This document shows positions 22,463 through 34,427 of a DNA stretch of 64,000 bases, piece after piece. This DNA comes from Lentinus brumalis (taxonomy: Eukaryota; Basidiomycota; Agaricomycetes; Polyporales; Polyporaceae). How positions within the stretch are numbered: position 1 is the stretch's first letter; each line of letters begins with the position of its first letter. A model generated the notes under the pieces. It saw only the letters and a list, made by a program, of their open reading frames with translations. It made no database searches and had not been told where the DNA came from. The translations under genes were made by a program, and so were the position numbers. The stretch is taken from positions 310,001 through 374,000 of the forward strand of contig MARA01000019.1 in NCBI GenBank assembly GCA_001792895.1, read 5' to 3'.

Positions 22463-23531
22463 CTATTGCCCCAGACGAGAAGCCAGCGCATTATTGAAGT
22501 GCGAAAAGTCACCGGGCACCGTGATGGGGAAGAAAGCATGCTTCAGATTGTGTGCGGTGCGCTGCGTGGGGTTCGAGAAGCACTTCGCGCACATGTCGAA
22601 ATCTGCGCAGTCATCAGCTGTCGTGTACATACAGTACTGTGTGTACAGGACTCACCAGCACAATCGAGGCACTTGTATCGTACTCCGACGAGGGGCGACT
22701 GCGTGCACGTATCACACCTCGTACCCTCGTGGGATGGACCGAAGGGACCGAAGAGAGTGGTGGTAGGATGGCTGACCGTCGCGCGATAGGCGTTCCGCAT
22801 GATATCATACTTGCCATGGCCGAACATCGAAGCGATGGGGAAGAACGGATGTGCGACGTGGTGGGCTTCCCGCTTGACATAGTCGGCGATGCAGCGCTCG
22901 CAGAAGTCGAAGTCTGATGGTCAAGCTAGTTTGTCAGCCTCCACGCTCCGCTCTGAAGTGCGGGCGGGCAATTAAAGAAACGCACCGTCGCAGGCAAGAC
23001 ATCGGTGCCGTGTGCCTTGAATATCCTTCGTACCGCATCCGTCGCACCCGACACCATGGTGTACAACTCGTGTCTGTGGCAGCGGTGTGGACTTCACGAT
23101 GTTGTAGTCGGACAAGTCACCGGGGTGGTGAATGGGGAAGAATTGGTGGGTGCGGTCGTGGCTCAGGGCAGTCCATGCCCTGGGGGCTGCCATGCATGAT
23201 TCGCAACGGTCATACGCTGCAAGTGCAAGGTCATCACGCGGCTCATTTCAGAGAGGATATAGGAAGTGGACTGCCACTTACAGGCGCACTGGATGCATTT
23301 GTAGCGGATGCCCTTGATATTCAATTTTCCGCAGTAGTCGCACGAGACACCGGTGTGTACGGGAACTTGCTGCTGAGGCTGCTGAGGAGAGGATAATCCC
23401 CATGGAGAGGTTGACGACGGTGTCGGCCACTGTGTCGGTCTCGTTGTCGTACTACCGAAAACGTTCGTCCCTGTTGACGGACCTTGAGTAGTCGACCCAA
23501 AAGTAGAGCCGCCGGTTGGGTTGCCGGACAT
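22463..23531 (-). CDS. Protein with three ZZ-type zinc fingers
   Basis: Starts at 23531 with a Gly/Ser/Thr/Pro-rich leader (MSGNPTGGSTFGSTTQG, then SSPQQPQQQ) followed by three ZZ domains. ZZ1: CDYCGKLNIKGIRYKCIQC then YDRCESC. ZZ2: CDGCGTKDIQGTRHRCLAC then DFDFCERC. ZZ3: CDTCTQSPLVGVRYKCLDC then DFDMCAKC. Each is followed by a His-rich HxxHxFFPI stretch, which supplies the last zinc ligands. Every ZZ is cut by a phase-1 intron at the same place, just after the CxxC of the third Cys pair, so the domains arose by exon duplication. Stop at 22463 after ALASRLGQ. ZZ domains bind peptides or ubiquitin-like partners in adaptor proteins; the specific role is unknown. It converges with the GMC gene. 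Confidence 0.88.
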
Positions 23532-24972
23532 TGCGAGCCTGTATGATTCCCGTTGCTCTAATTGTGGGCTGACGAGGAGGAGGGAAAGTCTGGCAAGTGC
23601 AGTGAGGCTTGAAACTCGAACCGCACAGCGTGAGCCAGCGTCAGCGTTGCGATCTGTCAGTCGCACCCTCCCTGACAGCTTGATTAGGCAAACTCCGTGA
23701 CGGACGCTCACAGACGAGGCGCTGTGAAGGAAAAGGTGCTGAATCCCGTAGTACCCGTACAAGATGAGGAAGGATAATTATCGTGAAGTGCTTCAGGAGC
23801 GCGTACTGTACTTACTGACTTTGGAGCAAACGATCCGAACCGCCAGGCCGGCCCTAAACTACATAGCCTCGAACTCACTAGGAACATTCAGTCGTCCGAG
23901 ACTCTGAGCCGCTCCTGCAGACCACTCTTTTACTACTCTTCTCTTGTCTCCTCTAGGCATACATCGATGGGCACAGAGGACGGCCCAGCAAGCCAAAAAA
24001 TGCGCAGGCGCGCACGAGAAGGACTCCCGCCTCGATCCCTCTGATTCTGTGTGTCCCTCGGCAGTCTCGGAAATCCGGCCGCGGCAACTCGTGGCCCTCT
24101 AGCAGTTTATCAAGCAGCGACGCGACGGTCGGGTAACGTTTGCATTACACAGGCAGCCACTCCGACTCGCGCAGGACCATGCCTAGACCAGTGCTGACTA
24201 CCTGCCTTCCGCAGTAGCTGGGAATGATGCTCATCCTCGTAATGCTGGTTCATACAGGTCAACAAAGAGGATGTCGGTACATGCCACATTTCCGCACTTC
24301 GCAGGCGTGACCGCGGACCCGCAGTCTATGCAGTGCGGCGATGCGCTGCGGACCCGACGTACGTGGCAAGCTTAGGCTACAATCCTTGAACGAGCAATTG
24401 CATCGTCGATATTCAATAGCACCAGAACTTGTGGTGCGAACAAAGAATGAGTATCAGTTCAATACAGACGCGAGCATTGTGCTAATTCGTGATTTCAGAC
24501 GATCGATCAACCGCAAGCGCGACTTTCGAAAGCTCAACTCCGACGTTAAAGTTGCGTTAATGACGGGATAGCTTACGATGCCCACGGACATGAGTACCCG
24601 ATTGCGGGCCACTGCTATGATGCGCTATCTACCACATCACGAACTCAGGAATTGAATGGTCACAGACGCGACCATTCAAACTGACGATGCTCCACGCGCA
24701 GCACTATCGTTAGCACCCCATACCTTCCGCGCGTCGGCTTCCATGGATTCTCCATCTGTGATTCTCCGCTTTCTACCGCAAGCGTCGCGTAAGCCCAGGG
24801 ATCGCAGTCTACTCCGCCAGTACCTTGGCGCAGCAACATTGTCGGTTACCGTATGCATATAAAGGTGGCGAGCACCGCCGACGTCTCCATAGTCCTAGCT
24901 TCTTCTCCTCTCTCATTCTCGGTGCTCACCTTGAGATTCGTTCCACCCCTGTTTCGACCTTCGCCCTCCAAG
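23532..24972. other. Intergenic, about 1.4 kb
   Basis: Divergent spacer between the ZZ-protein gene and the Ser/Thr-rich secreted protein gene. Small frames (for example 24341-24571 forward) show no family motif or splice support. A TATA-like GCATATAAAGG at about 24853-24863 lies about 115 bases before the next start codon. Confidence 0.5.
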
Positions 24973-26003
24973 ATGATGCACATACTCAACTTCGTTCTGG
25001 CCGCCGTCCTCGTCGGCCGTGGTGCGTGTGATCTCCCTTCGTACTCGCGCACCCCCGTACTGACGGCCCAACGTATACAGGTGGTGCTGCCCCCGTCGAC
25101 GTCGACTCCTCCGCTGTACTCAACAGCTTTGCCACCTCCACTGCGAGTGTCTCTACCGACCTGACCGGCATTGCTACTTCCATCGCAACATCGATCCCAA
25201 GCCGTCCGTCCGACATCACCTCGGTTCGACTCTCCTCGCCCTCCAGCTTCAGCTTCCCGTCCGACGCCCACAGCCCGAGCGGTTTACCCTCTGGTGGTCC
25301 ATCTGGCCTCCCATCTGGCCTTCCATCCGGCGTTCCAACTGCCCTCCCCTCCGGCTTCTCCACCGCGTTCCCCAGCGGGTTCCCAAGCAGCGCAGCGCCG
25401 TCCGGCGGCCCAGGGTTCTTCTTTGGAGGCAGGCCCGGCAGCGGCAAAAAGCATCATCACCACGGCTCGTCAGCGGTGGGCGCATCCGTGGACCCCTCGT
25501 CCATTCTCACTTCCGCCGAAGCCTCTGCGACGTCCGCCTTGACTCCCGTCGAGGCGTCGACGTCGCTCTTGACCTCTGTCGAGGCGTCGTCTTCCATATT
25601 GACTTCCATTAGGGCCTCGACGAGCGAGGACGTCTCCAGCGCCCTCCCCACCACCGTCGAAGCGTCGAGCTCGGTGGTGACTTCTGTGAACGTCACCAGC
25701 ACGGCCGTCCCGACGACTGTGGATGCCTTGTCATCTATCCTCCCTACTACCGTAGACATCTCCTCCACGATCCAGACGACCACGATCCAGACGACCATCG
25801 ACGCATCGTCGTCGGACCTTCCTACCACTGTCGATGTGTCCTCCGTGGTCCCGACTACCATCGATGTGTCCTCCTCGGTCATGATCCCCACGAGCGTCGA
25901 TGTCTCTTCTGCGCTCCCAACCACGGTTGACGCATCGAGCAGCATCCTCGAGTCCACGGGTGTCGTGTCCTCCGAGTCCATTGTGTCTACTGCGACTGCT
26001 TGA
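24973..26003 (+). CDS. Secreted Ser/Thr-rich repeat protein
   Basis: Two exons (24973-25021 and 25081-26003) give 323 residues. A signal peptide covers about the first 17 residues (MMHILNFVLAAVLVGRG). The rest is low complexity. A central region has repeated PSG[LGV]P units around 25280-25400. Then come a Gly-rich stretch with KKHHHH at about 25447-25462 and a long C-terminal run of imperfect 10-14 residue units built on PTTVD[AV]SS with SS.. or SV.. spacers. Such sequence is typical of heavily O-mannosylated cell-wall or adhesin-like proteins. No C-terminal hydrophobic GPI-type tail is visible; it ends SIVSTATA. Function is inferred from composition only. Confidence 0.8.
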
Positions 26004-26289
26004 AGGTTTTCACTTCAATACGTCTCAGACGTTCCCTGTACCTAGTTCTATCTGTTTGCGTCCAGGAACGTTGGCTCTCCTGTGGTCACGGTTTTGATGC
26101 TTTGTCATTCTCGTTGCGCACGGTCGTGATTTAATATTATTCTTGGTTCCATTTTGTGTTTAAGTTATGGATACTACGTGTCTTGCTCATCAGCATTCTG
26201 GACATTCTCCGCGCCGTCGGTGCCAATGGGAACACCGTCCGACACATGCCCTTGCTCCTCTCGCTTGAGACGAGCCTAACGACGGAAGT

Positions 26290-27713
26290 CTATAAAGCGG
26301 CCCGAGGTGCGGCTTCTCCCGTGAGTATCCTCGCAATGGCAACACCCAACGCATTGGGGTTCTCTTGTACCACCTGCGAATTATACAATAGAGTCAGCAC
26401 ACACCGGGCGGCCCTTCCAAGCAGGTCAGAGACATACGAAGTGCCCAGCGTCGGGTACCCGCTGCAGAGACGCAATTGGTCGCTTGTCCAGGACCGAGCT
26501 GTGGCAGTACCACGGGCTACGTTATGCGAGAAGGGCGGAGTGATTGACTATGTCAGTACAGAGCGAAGGGAGAGGGTGATACGTACACGACGTCTTCACG
26601 CTCCCCGAAAATGAAGTGCACGGGCACGGCAGGGTCGAGCGTTCCGACGCGCTCGGCGGCTCGGAAGTGCGGGGCAGTGTTTGTGTACTGAGTGTACTCC
26701 TGCAGCCTGCTGCAGCAGAGTGTGACTTTCTGCCCTGGAGCGCCATTCTCCGCGACGGAGAGCTCCTTGAGGGCATGTTCCTATTGGCATATCAGATGCG
26801 TTAGTCTTCCTCAGAGTACGGGGACGAAGGTGGAGCACTAACCAAGAAGAGCTCCAGGACGTGCTTGTCCCAGCTCGACCACGGCAGGCGGTTCTCGAAG
26901 TACTGTCGGGCATCCGTGCGGGTGGCCCAGGTATCACGTCGCTTCATGACCATCGTAGAAATGGTCTTCATTGCGAACTCTTGCTGTTCTTTGTGCTCGT
27001 CCCACGCAGCCTTGGTAATGAGCGGGGGCTCCACGAGGATGAGAGACTTGAATGGCACTGCGGGCAGGGCGCCTGGAATGGTTGCAAGCAGTCTGGTTCA
27101 ATGGTGTGTCAGTGCAAGGCTGAAGAACCGGTATGCTATGAGCTGTGCGGACACGTACACTGCGGTTGCGCCGTTGGAATGCGCGACGGGCATCAGGGCA
27201 TGGCCTTCGAATGTGCCCGACACATAGAGCTCCTTGAAGCAGTCGGACCACTCTTCTACAGCTAGACGACGGCAATCGACGACATCAGTCAATACCCTGT
27301 GTAGTACGCTTCCGCTGCGGATCACCGGCGCAGGAAATCAATGAAGACATACTGAAACCTGTGGCTTGCCGCTCGAGCACCCCGGCGTTGTAGACCGAAG
27401 CCTCTCCAGAACTTGGGTTGTCGAACGTCCAGGCTTCGCGGACGACAGAGGTGCGGTCGGTCGCATGCTTCAAAGAGACCAGACTCGGGATGATAGGTTC
27501 GAATACCTCCTTGTCTACACTGTGCATCAGCTCAGAGCACAGGTTATACCACGCAGAAGTAAACTCACGGGAACCAGTGCAATGAAAGAACAGGAGGGTG
27601 ACGCCTTCAGGCCTGTAGTCCTTTGGTACGTAATGCTTGGCAACAAGGCAGAGCCCATCCTTAAAACGAGGCGAAGGGGACACGGTCACGACACTGGTTG
27701 AACTTTGGACCAT
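26290..27713 (-). CDS. Alpha/beta hydrolase fold enzyme
   Basis: Reverse strand, about six exons. The N-terminal part reads VAKHYVPKDYRPEGVTLLFFHCTGS (strand beta-3 and oxyanion region), then EVFEPIIPSLVSL and SVVREAWTFDNPSSGEASV. The nucleophile elbow is LMPVAHSNGAT, with Ser in the AHSNG form of G-x-S-x-G. Next come SLILVEPPLITK and a cap region to PVHFIFGEREDVV (acid residue). The last exons give SLQRVPDAGHFVVQENP with the catalytic His, ending ARILTGEAAPRAAL, stop at 26290. The triad is therefore complete. ATG 27713 was chosen because the conserved sequence begins just after it; an upstream ATG in the same frame near 27840 would add a poorly conserved leader. The substrate is unknown. Confidence 0.85.
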
Positions 27714-28485
27714 CTTGAACGGCCTGAAACTGTCCTGCGATATGTACACACTACGGTCAGCGGACGCCGGAGTCGACCAATTCGAAAGAGCCCGAGAAGA
27801 TGAAGTCCAGAGGTAAGTAGCTAGAGGGTTCCGCAGACTCACCTCGTGTGAGATGCACGAATTTACCGCGGTGGGGTAGATTGCAAGGAAGCGACTTTGT
27901 GGACAGTACTGGAACGCCGCTCTCTAAGCGAGTATAGTAATCATCCCGGCTTGCAAGCGCACGAACGTGACCAGATCATCTTTCCTGGAAGCCGGGACTA
28001 CGTAGTCAAGGGGGAGACCGAGAGCCGTCCATAAGTAGTAGTGCAAAGTAGTAACGGGAGTCGGAGTTGTCTTGAGCAGTCGATCCTGATGCCAGAGGCG
28101 CGAGGAACACCGTGGCAGGCCAGACCTCATGTGACTGACGCGAAACGCCTTGCCCTAAAGTGTGTAGCGCTCTCTGACAATGACTTACTCGCACAATGTC
28201 CTCTGCATACTTCGTGCGTACTTTGCTCACTCGATTCCGGCCCTAATGTGACGATTGAATTGGCGACCTGTCACTGGCTACGACGTCGCATTATCACTCT
28301 GCAATGATTAGTCTCAAATGCAATGGCTCCAGCTCGCCGGACGGCTCATCGGTGAGTGCTTTATTAGCGATGGATAGAGCCAACTCATTTGGCTTCTCTT
28401 GTACTATCATTCATCCTTCTCGCGACATCCCCAGTCTCAGGTCAGGACAGACGCTGTAGTCGAAGACATGACAGTTGAACCATCA
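27714..28485. other. Intergenic, about 770 bases
   Basis: Lies upstream of the hydrolase gene and downstream of DUF4139 copy E. Open frames here show no recognisable motif. Presumed to contain the hydrolase promoter and the copy E 3' UTR. Confidence 0.45.
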
Positions 28486-30578
28486 CTACGGAGCCTCCGT
28501 CCTCTCAACGTTACTGGATCCGGTAACTACCCATTCCGCCTCCAACGCAAGTTTTGTGCCAGCAGGTATGCAGCACATCCACTCGTACATCCCGTACTCT
28601 TTTCCAGCACTGCCGTCCTTGGTCTTCATCCATCGTACCTTCACTGAATTGAAGGGCCCGACATCTGTATCCAGAGCAAGAGCGACATCGTCCCCGCCCT
28701 TAGCCTGTGCCAGCCCGAGAGGCTTTCGCAGGGTCACATTGGTCTTCTCGCGCTTGTCTCCCAGAGGAAGGGCATCTCGGATGACGAGGCGGGCAACATC
28801 GACGTCGTGGCCATTCATCAACGTGATGACGCTCGTGTACACCGTGGTCTGTGCGGTATCTGTGCAGTTGTGCGCCGCCTCGCCGTGCGACCGTTGCTGA
28901 CTCGAGACCTTGATCCGGGCGTCGATACCGAGGACGCACTCGAAAGTCTCATTTACGCCGACGTGCTGCACTTCACTGTTAGCCCGGGAGCTCAGACGCC
29001 TACCCGAATCAAGCTCACCTGAAGGGTAGTCCTCGCCACGAAACTGTCGTCCATGAAGACGCTGACGGGCCCAGGGAGCATATCGCGCTCGCTGGTGTTC
29101 GTGATGCGCGCCTGAGTGAACACCGCCGTCGACTTGCGCGGGACGCACACGTACTCGAGATCGGCGCGAAGCTGCAGAGTTGCGATGGGTACTGTGTGCG
29201 CGAGGCCATCGCTGGGCAGACAGACCGCCTCACCCTGGCCCACACGGTACACGAGCGAATGCACGAACACCGAAGGTGAGGGACCATGGTCATGCACAGG
29301 AGCGAGATATGCAGGGTGCGCCGCGTGGTGTTGGCGGACTGGCTCCGATGAGAGTACCGCATGGACCACCGGATCAATGCTAGGCCCTTGAAGAGATACG
29401 TGCACGTATGCGGAGTCGTCTGGTGTCGTCTGTGTGCTAGTTCGCGGCTCCGTTCCCGCTTCGGGTTTTGGGCTGGCTGTTGCTTGAAGGTGGAAGAGGC
29501 CTGCTCCAGGTGGAGGGACAAGAGGACGTCCTCGCGCCAGTGGCTGCATATGCGTCGGTGACATACGACGAGGCAGCGTTGATTGCGGGTTTGCTCGCTT
29601 CGGGGAGGCCTGGAGAGTTTCCAGAGAGGGGACATACAGGCCGCAGGGGCTCTGCGAGTTTGATGCGCTCAACGTGATCTCGGTGTCCTTCCAGTCCTCC
29701 CCAGTGGATTGGGTGATCTTGGCATATTGGTGGAAGGAGACGTCTGGGGACGGCCTCCCATTGGAAGTGCGTGCGTGGAGGTCGTAGCGCAGCTCCCATC
29801 GTGCCCCGGTAACCACTGAGAAAGATGGATGAGTGATACCGTAATCATGGCGAGTATGAATTGGTGGTTTTGCACTCACGATAGGTCAGCTGCAGGATGA
29901 CCTCGCACTCTCCCTCCGCGACTATGGTGGCTGTGATGATCGTAGACCCATCACCCTTCCGAGACTCAACTGGGACGACAAGCTCGCGTTCCAGCTCGAG
30001 GATCTGCCGGTCGAGTGTGTGAAGAACCTGTGATACACTGTGCATGCGCTGGGCAAGGGTATCGAGGAGCTCGTAGTACTCGCGTCCGACCTTACTGCCT
30101 GGCGCGTCCGGAGCGGTTGCTGTTGCGGTCTTGACTGTAGCCTCCAGGACGCTATGTCTCAGAGAGGAGTTTTGTGAATGCGCGTGCGACACATGCAGTC
30201 GCGCGGCGGTATCCACAAGCCGATCGTATTCTCGCTGACGGAGCGTACTTTCGGCGACCAAAGCGTCCCGCTTGGCGGCGATTTGCTCCGTGTTGCAGCA
30301 TATGTCGGAGACGCGGACGTTTGGTGCTGAAGGTACGTGTAACCGCAGAGAGTCGGGGTCAATGCAGCTGGAGATGCCACGGATGTTGACTACGTTCTTA
30401 CCGCTCTGTTGATATCAGTGGCGGCACCAGACATGCGCGAACAAGCGACGGGCAATCTTACCTGTAAGCCGACTGGGAACGTGCGCGTGATTTCTGCGGT
30501 CCCAGTATCGGAGTGGAAGATCGTCACGGACTTGATGGGATGGTCTGCCGCCTGCAAGGTGATGACGCTTGCTGTCAT
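28486..30578 (-). CDS. DUF4140/DUF4139 family protein, copy E, most diverged, intact
   Basis: Exons (reverse) 30462-30578, 29880-30405, 29019-29815 and 28486-28965 keep all phases and give 639 residues. It keeps the family plan: HPIKSVTIFHSDTGTAEITR, a DUF4140 helical hairpin (LDRQILELERELVVPV), VTGARWELRYDLHARTSNG, AKITQSTGEDWKDTEITLS, LEYVCVPRKSTAVFTQARITN, FECVLGIDARIKV and MYEWMCCIPAGTKLALEAEW. The hairpin and linker are longer than in the other copies, and the linker is rich in Pro and His. Exon 2 opens SGKN, as in C and D (SGRN), rather than GGRN. It sits about 9 kb from copy D with unrelated genes between. A TATA-like TGCATAAATGG on the reverse strand lies about 70 bases upstream. Confidence 0.88.
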
Positions 30579-31265
30579 CCTGGACGGTGAGTCTGTGGTC
30601 GTTTCAAGTAGTGTATCAGTCGGGAGCACTCACACCACCTCAGTCCCATTTATGCAGCTCAAGTGTGGCGCCGCCTGCAGTCGATATGTAATGAGCGCAA
30701 CGTCGTACTTCAAAGCAGTTTAGAGCTCACGGGGGTACCGTCGGTTGCTGCTCGCTTCTTGGATGCCTCGGACTCGGAAGCGATGGGCACACTGGAGCGA
30801 TCGTTCATAGCCTCAGCACTTGAGCCCCAGGGGCACTTCGTGACTTCCGACTTCATCCGCAACTTAGTGACGGCTATAATGCCGCCGACGCTCGCGGTCG
30901 CACGCGGGACGCCGGAACCACATGTCATGGATGAGGGTTGTGCGCTCAGGACTTCTGTACGAGCCGTTTCTCGGGTTCTGCGGTAACACTATGAGCATCT
31001 TCTGTGTGCGCGAATGACAGCGGGCGGGCAACCCTGGGCGCGGTTCTGTATGCCGAAATAACAGTCGCATAGTATATGCAGCGCTTGTCGTTGGGACACA
31101 ATTTACAAAAGGTTCAATCAGTGGACATAATGCGGACCAGATTGGCACCGCGACTACACAATGGACGACGAGCTCTCGCTAGTCCCCTTCTTGAACAGAG
31201 GTGTCGGGCATGGAAGGTCGCCTTCCCTTTCGGTAGTTACTCTGATGCTGAGCACGCGAGGCGGT
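30579..31265. other. Intergenic, about 690 bases
   Basis: Holds the copy E promoter at the left end. The rest has only short frames without family motifs. Confidence 0.4.
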
Positions 31266-33358
31266 TCAGGTAGCTTGACGGGATGAATGAGTATGAGTAC
31301 AACAGAACCAGAGAAATGCGAAAGGAGCTACCTGAGGAGAGTTGAACCTTTGTGCCGCAGCAGCGCGGTTGGCTCTTGCGATTGCGCTCATGCCGTACGC
31401 CTTCGTGTTCATCACCGAGACCTTGGGGACGTTACGAGAGTTCAGGCTGTGCAGGCGGATCCATGTTGAGTATGCCTATCGAACCGATTTGGCCTCAAGC
31501 GTATGCACTCACACACAGAGGAGGGTGTTCACGTATACTTGGGGACCGAGTCAGCCAGAGCGAGCGGTGGTAGGAGACGAGATCGCTCACGTTTCACTGT
31601 TACTTGGTTGAGAGCCGACCACCAAACGGTGTTACGAGCCGCCACAGCCTGCATATACCGTCAAAGCTGTGGAACTCAACTGACGAACGCAGCGCTCACC
31701 AGGACCAGGGTCACCAGGTCGAAGGTTCTGGAGAAACCAGGTCAACGATATCAGCAGATGCAGATGCTTCTCGAGATCGTACGCAATGAGTAGTCCTAGA
31801 TTCCTTGTCAGGCCGAGTAAGACAGGAGATAGCCGTAGTGGCGAACTTACCTGTGTTGATCACATAAATAACTGCAGCGTCCCAAACGGAGTGGTCGCTA
31901 GAGGAAGGCGTCAAAATGAGAGAAAATCACCATCAGGGCGGATGCGTACCCTCTCTGCGTTGCGCGGCCACGATGCAGGACTGCGATGAGAACCCCAGTG
32001 AGGAGTACGTCAGCGACAACAGCGGTGGAAAAGGTCGCTGAGATCAGCCCCTGGGAGCGTCGTCAGCTCCGCGACTGCACCTGGAGTAGATACCGACTTA
32101 CGATGTCATATATGAATGCGTCGACGGAGTTTGTCTTGAATCTAATACAATTCTTCAACTTCAACGTCGGTTACTTGCTTGTGGTAACATTAGTACCCAC
32201 ACTTTGACGGTGAGGTCTGAAGAGGGAAGGAATGAGCGGACGCGACAGAGAGGGAACGAAATCAAATGCTTACCGACGATGAGACCTACGCCAGAGGGGG
32301 CTGTTCATTTGGGGCGGCAAAAGATAGATACAGAAGGACGTACCGAACTTGGCGAGCGTGAATGCCGCCTGTCCGAGGAATAAATACAGGCAATAAGATA
32401 TCATGATAGACTGGCAGCTCACAGCAAACGCGGCGACCACTTTGAACTCAAATGCAACTGCAAATATACGCATGAGTCCTCAAGTGATCTGAGATCGAGG
32501 ATCGGCGCAGCGTACTCATTGAGACGCGATAGATGAAGAAACTGCTAGACGGGTCATAAGTCATCTACTATGAGTTGTACACATAGCGGCAGTCACGCAC
32601 GTCTGCGTCGAGATCATAACGCCTGCCTACAGAAGTCCGTCAGCATTCAACTGGACGGCGGAAGATTGAGATCACTTACTCCAATGAGGGGGAAGCACTG
32701 TGGCGGTGTGTTCGATGAGCTTTGTAGGAAAAGTGGAAGAGTTGTAGCTCACATTAAGGGACCTATCAGGCAGTCAATTCATATCCGGGCAAGGTCATAG
32801 TAAGTAAGCCATACCATACACCTCGCAGCAGTGCGAGCGGGTCGAGATAGTTGGAGACGAGGTAGTAGTAGCTGCTTAGTAGTCAGGCGATATGCATGCA
32901 AGCCAGTCCTGTGGCGTCCGTACCAAGCATGTATAGCAAACGCGGAATGGAGAGTCTCTAGGACCCTGGGTCCCGAAGTGTCAGTCTCCTGCCTCAGCAA
33001 GGAAGGCGACCGAACGCTTACATTGCGATACTGACCTGGAAGACGTTGAGCAAGGGATATTGACCAGAGAAAGTGACTCACTATGGTTCTAATGAAGGGC
33101 GTGTCTGTAGGGCAGAAACGGAAGTATCGATACAGTTGATGAAGAGCAAATCCATATAATCTGCCCTCAAGTGACATGGCATCAGCGCGTTGTACGAGTA
33201 CAGCAGTGGCGTCCATATGGGGGTACTCACAATATATTCAAGAACGAGCCCAACAATAGTGCCCCGAATGTGTCGTCTATGCTAGGGAGGGAGCCAAGCG
33301 GGGGAAGAAGGTCGGAGGTCGACGAGGTTACAGCTGGAAGAATGGAAGTGCGAGGCAT
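31266..33358 (-). CDS. DUF6534-type multi-span membrane protein, integrity uncertain
   Basis: A heavily split reverse-strand gene. It starts MPRTSILPAVTSSTSD and continues SIDDTFGALLLGSFLNIL, then LYGFALHQLYRYFRFCPTD, VLETLHSAFAIHAWY and YYYLVSNYLDPLALL. After a poorly resolved middle come ISATFSTAVVADVLLTGVL and AVIYVINTGLLI. The tail is LNSRNVPKVSVMNTKAYGM with IARANRAAAAQRFNSPQ. These blocks match the Agaricomycete-specific membrane family with DUF6534, which has about seven spans and ends in SLNSR-type sequence. Exons between about 31900 and 32750 could not all be joined in frame, so decay is possible. Function is unknown. Confidence covers the family call, not the exact model. Confidence 0.55.
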
Positions 33359-34427
33359 CGTTCCGCGAGCATTCGAGATGCTTGTGGTCGGGGTAGTATA
33401 TAGGATGCAAGCAGGATGTACCTACGACTGTCTACCGAACGCTCCATCATATGATGGAGCGCCACAGAATACCGCCCAAGAAGGGCTGGCGGATGGAAAG
33501 ATGAAGGTTCACTTCATCGAGCTCTCAGGTGACGCTCTTGAAGACGTCCCCTCCTCTTGAGTTTGAGTATAGCTCGTGAGGAAAGAACTCACCAATATGC
33601 CAATCGAGGCTGTACAATGGTATCCCAACCCCAACAGTGCTCAGGGAGCTCGGGTGATAGGCGCATAGGGGCATCGCGATCCCGCCAGAGTACAAGGGCG
33701 AGTGGGCGCAGAAGCCAAACCTTCTCTCCAGTATGTGGTCGAATGCCGTACAAGACACTACGAAGCAACATGCCAAGGCGTTCCACAACGCCGCCCGGTA
33801 GTTCCCAGCTCTCCTCGGGCGGTGCTCATCCGGAACAGACCCCAGGAGGGAGGTCTTGGTAGTACCGAAGACTGTGACGTTCGGCCACATGCATCGACAA
33901 GGCAGGCGAGGTATGACTATATGACTGCTCGTCCTTGCGCGGTGTGCCTGGAGTCGAGAAGTCGCGGGGTGACGTGGCATTGCCCGGGGTTCCTGCAAAC
34001 TGATGGTGAGTAAGTAGGCACTACGGAAGGAAGTACCTAAGTTACTCCGATGCGTACCTGTTGCGTCCGTACGTGCATGCCACTTGAAGCTTGAAGACAA
34101 GTCGATGGCGAGTGGTCGAACTTGGAAGCCGCACGGTAGTTGCCGGTTTTAAGGCGCTGGTGCACCTGTCGCGCCCCGGACTCGCCCAAGCTTGCCCTTG
34201 GTTCGGACACTTCGCTCATGAAAAAAAGCAGAGTACGGAGACCAAGACCACGCTTTCAAGAGATGACCCTGATGCCCAAGTCGGAAGCCGTTCCGCTCAC
34301 TAAGCGACACGTTCGAACCCAGTCGAACTTGGTGCTTTCCTGTGCATGAAGTATACTAAGTACGTGTATCGACCCTTGACTATGTACCCCAAACTATACT
34401 GAGAATGTGATACAGAACTGCTGAGGT
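33359..34427. other. Spacer between two DUF6534-type genes
   Basis: About 1.1 kb. A reverse frame at 33525-34100 is long but shows no recognised motif or convincing splicing. It could be a remnant of another membrane-protein copy. Confidence 0.3.

Noticed and set aside
33525..34100. 191-codon reverse frame between two membrane-protein genes
   Set aside because: No recognised motif, no conserved splice context, and composition unlike the neighbouring coding exons.
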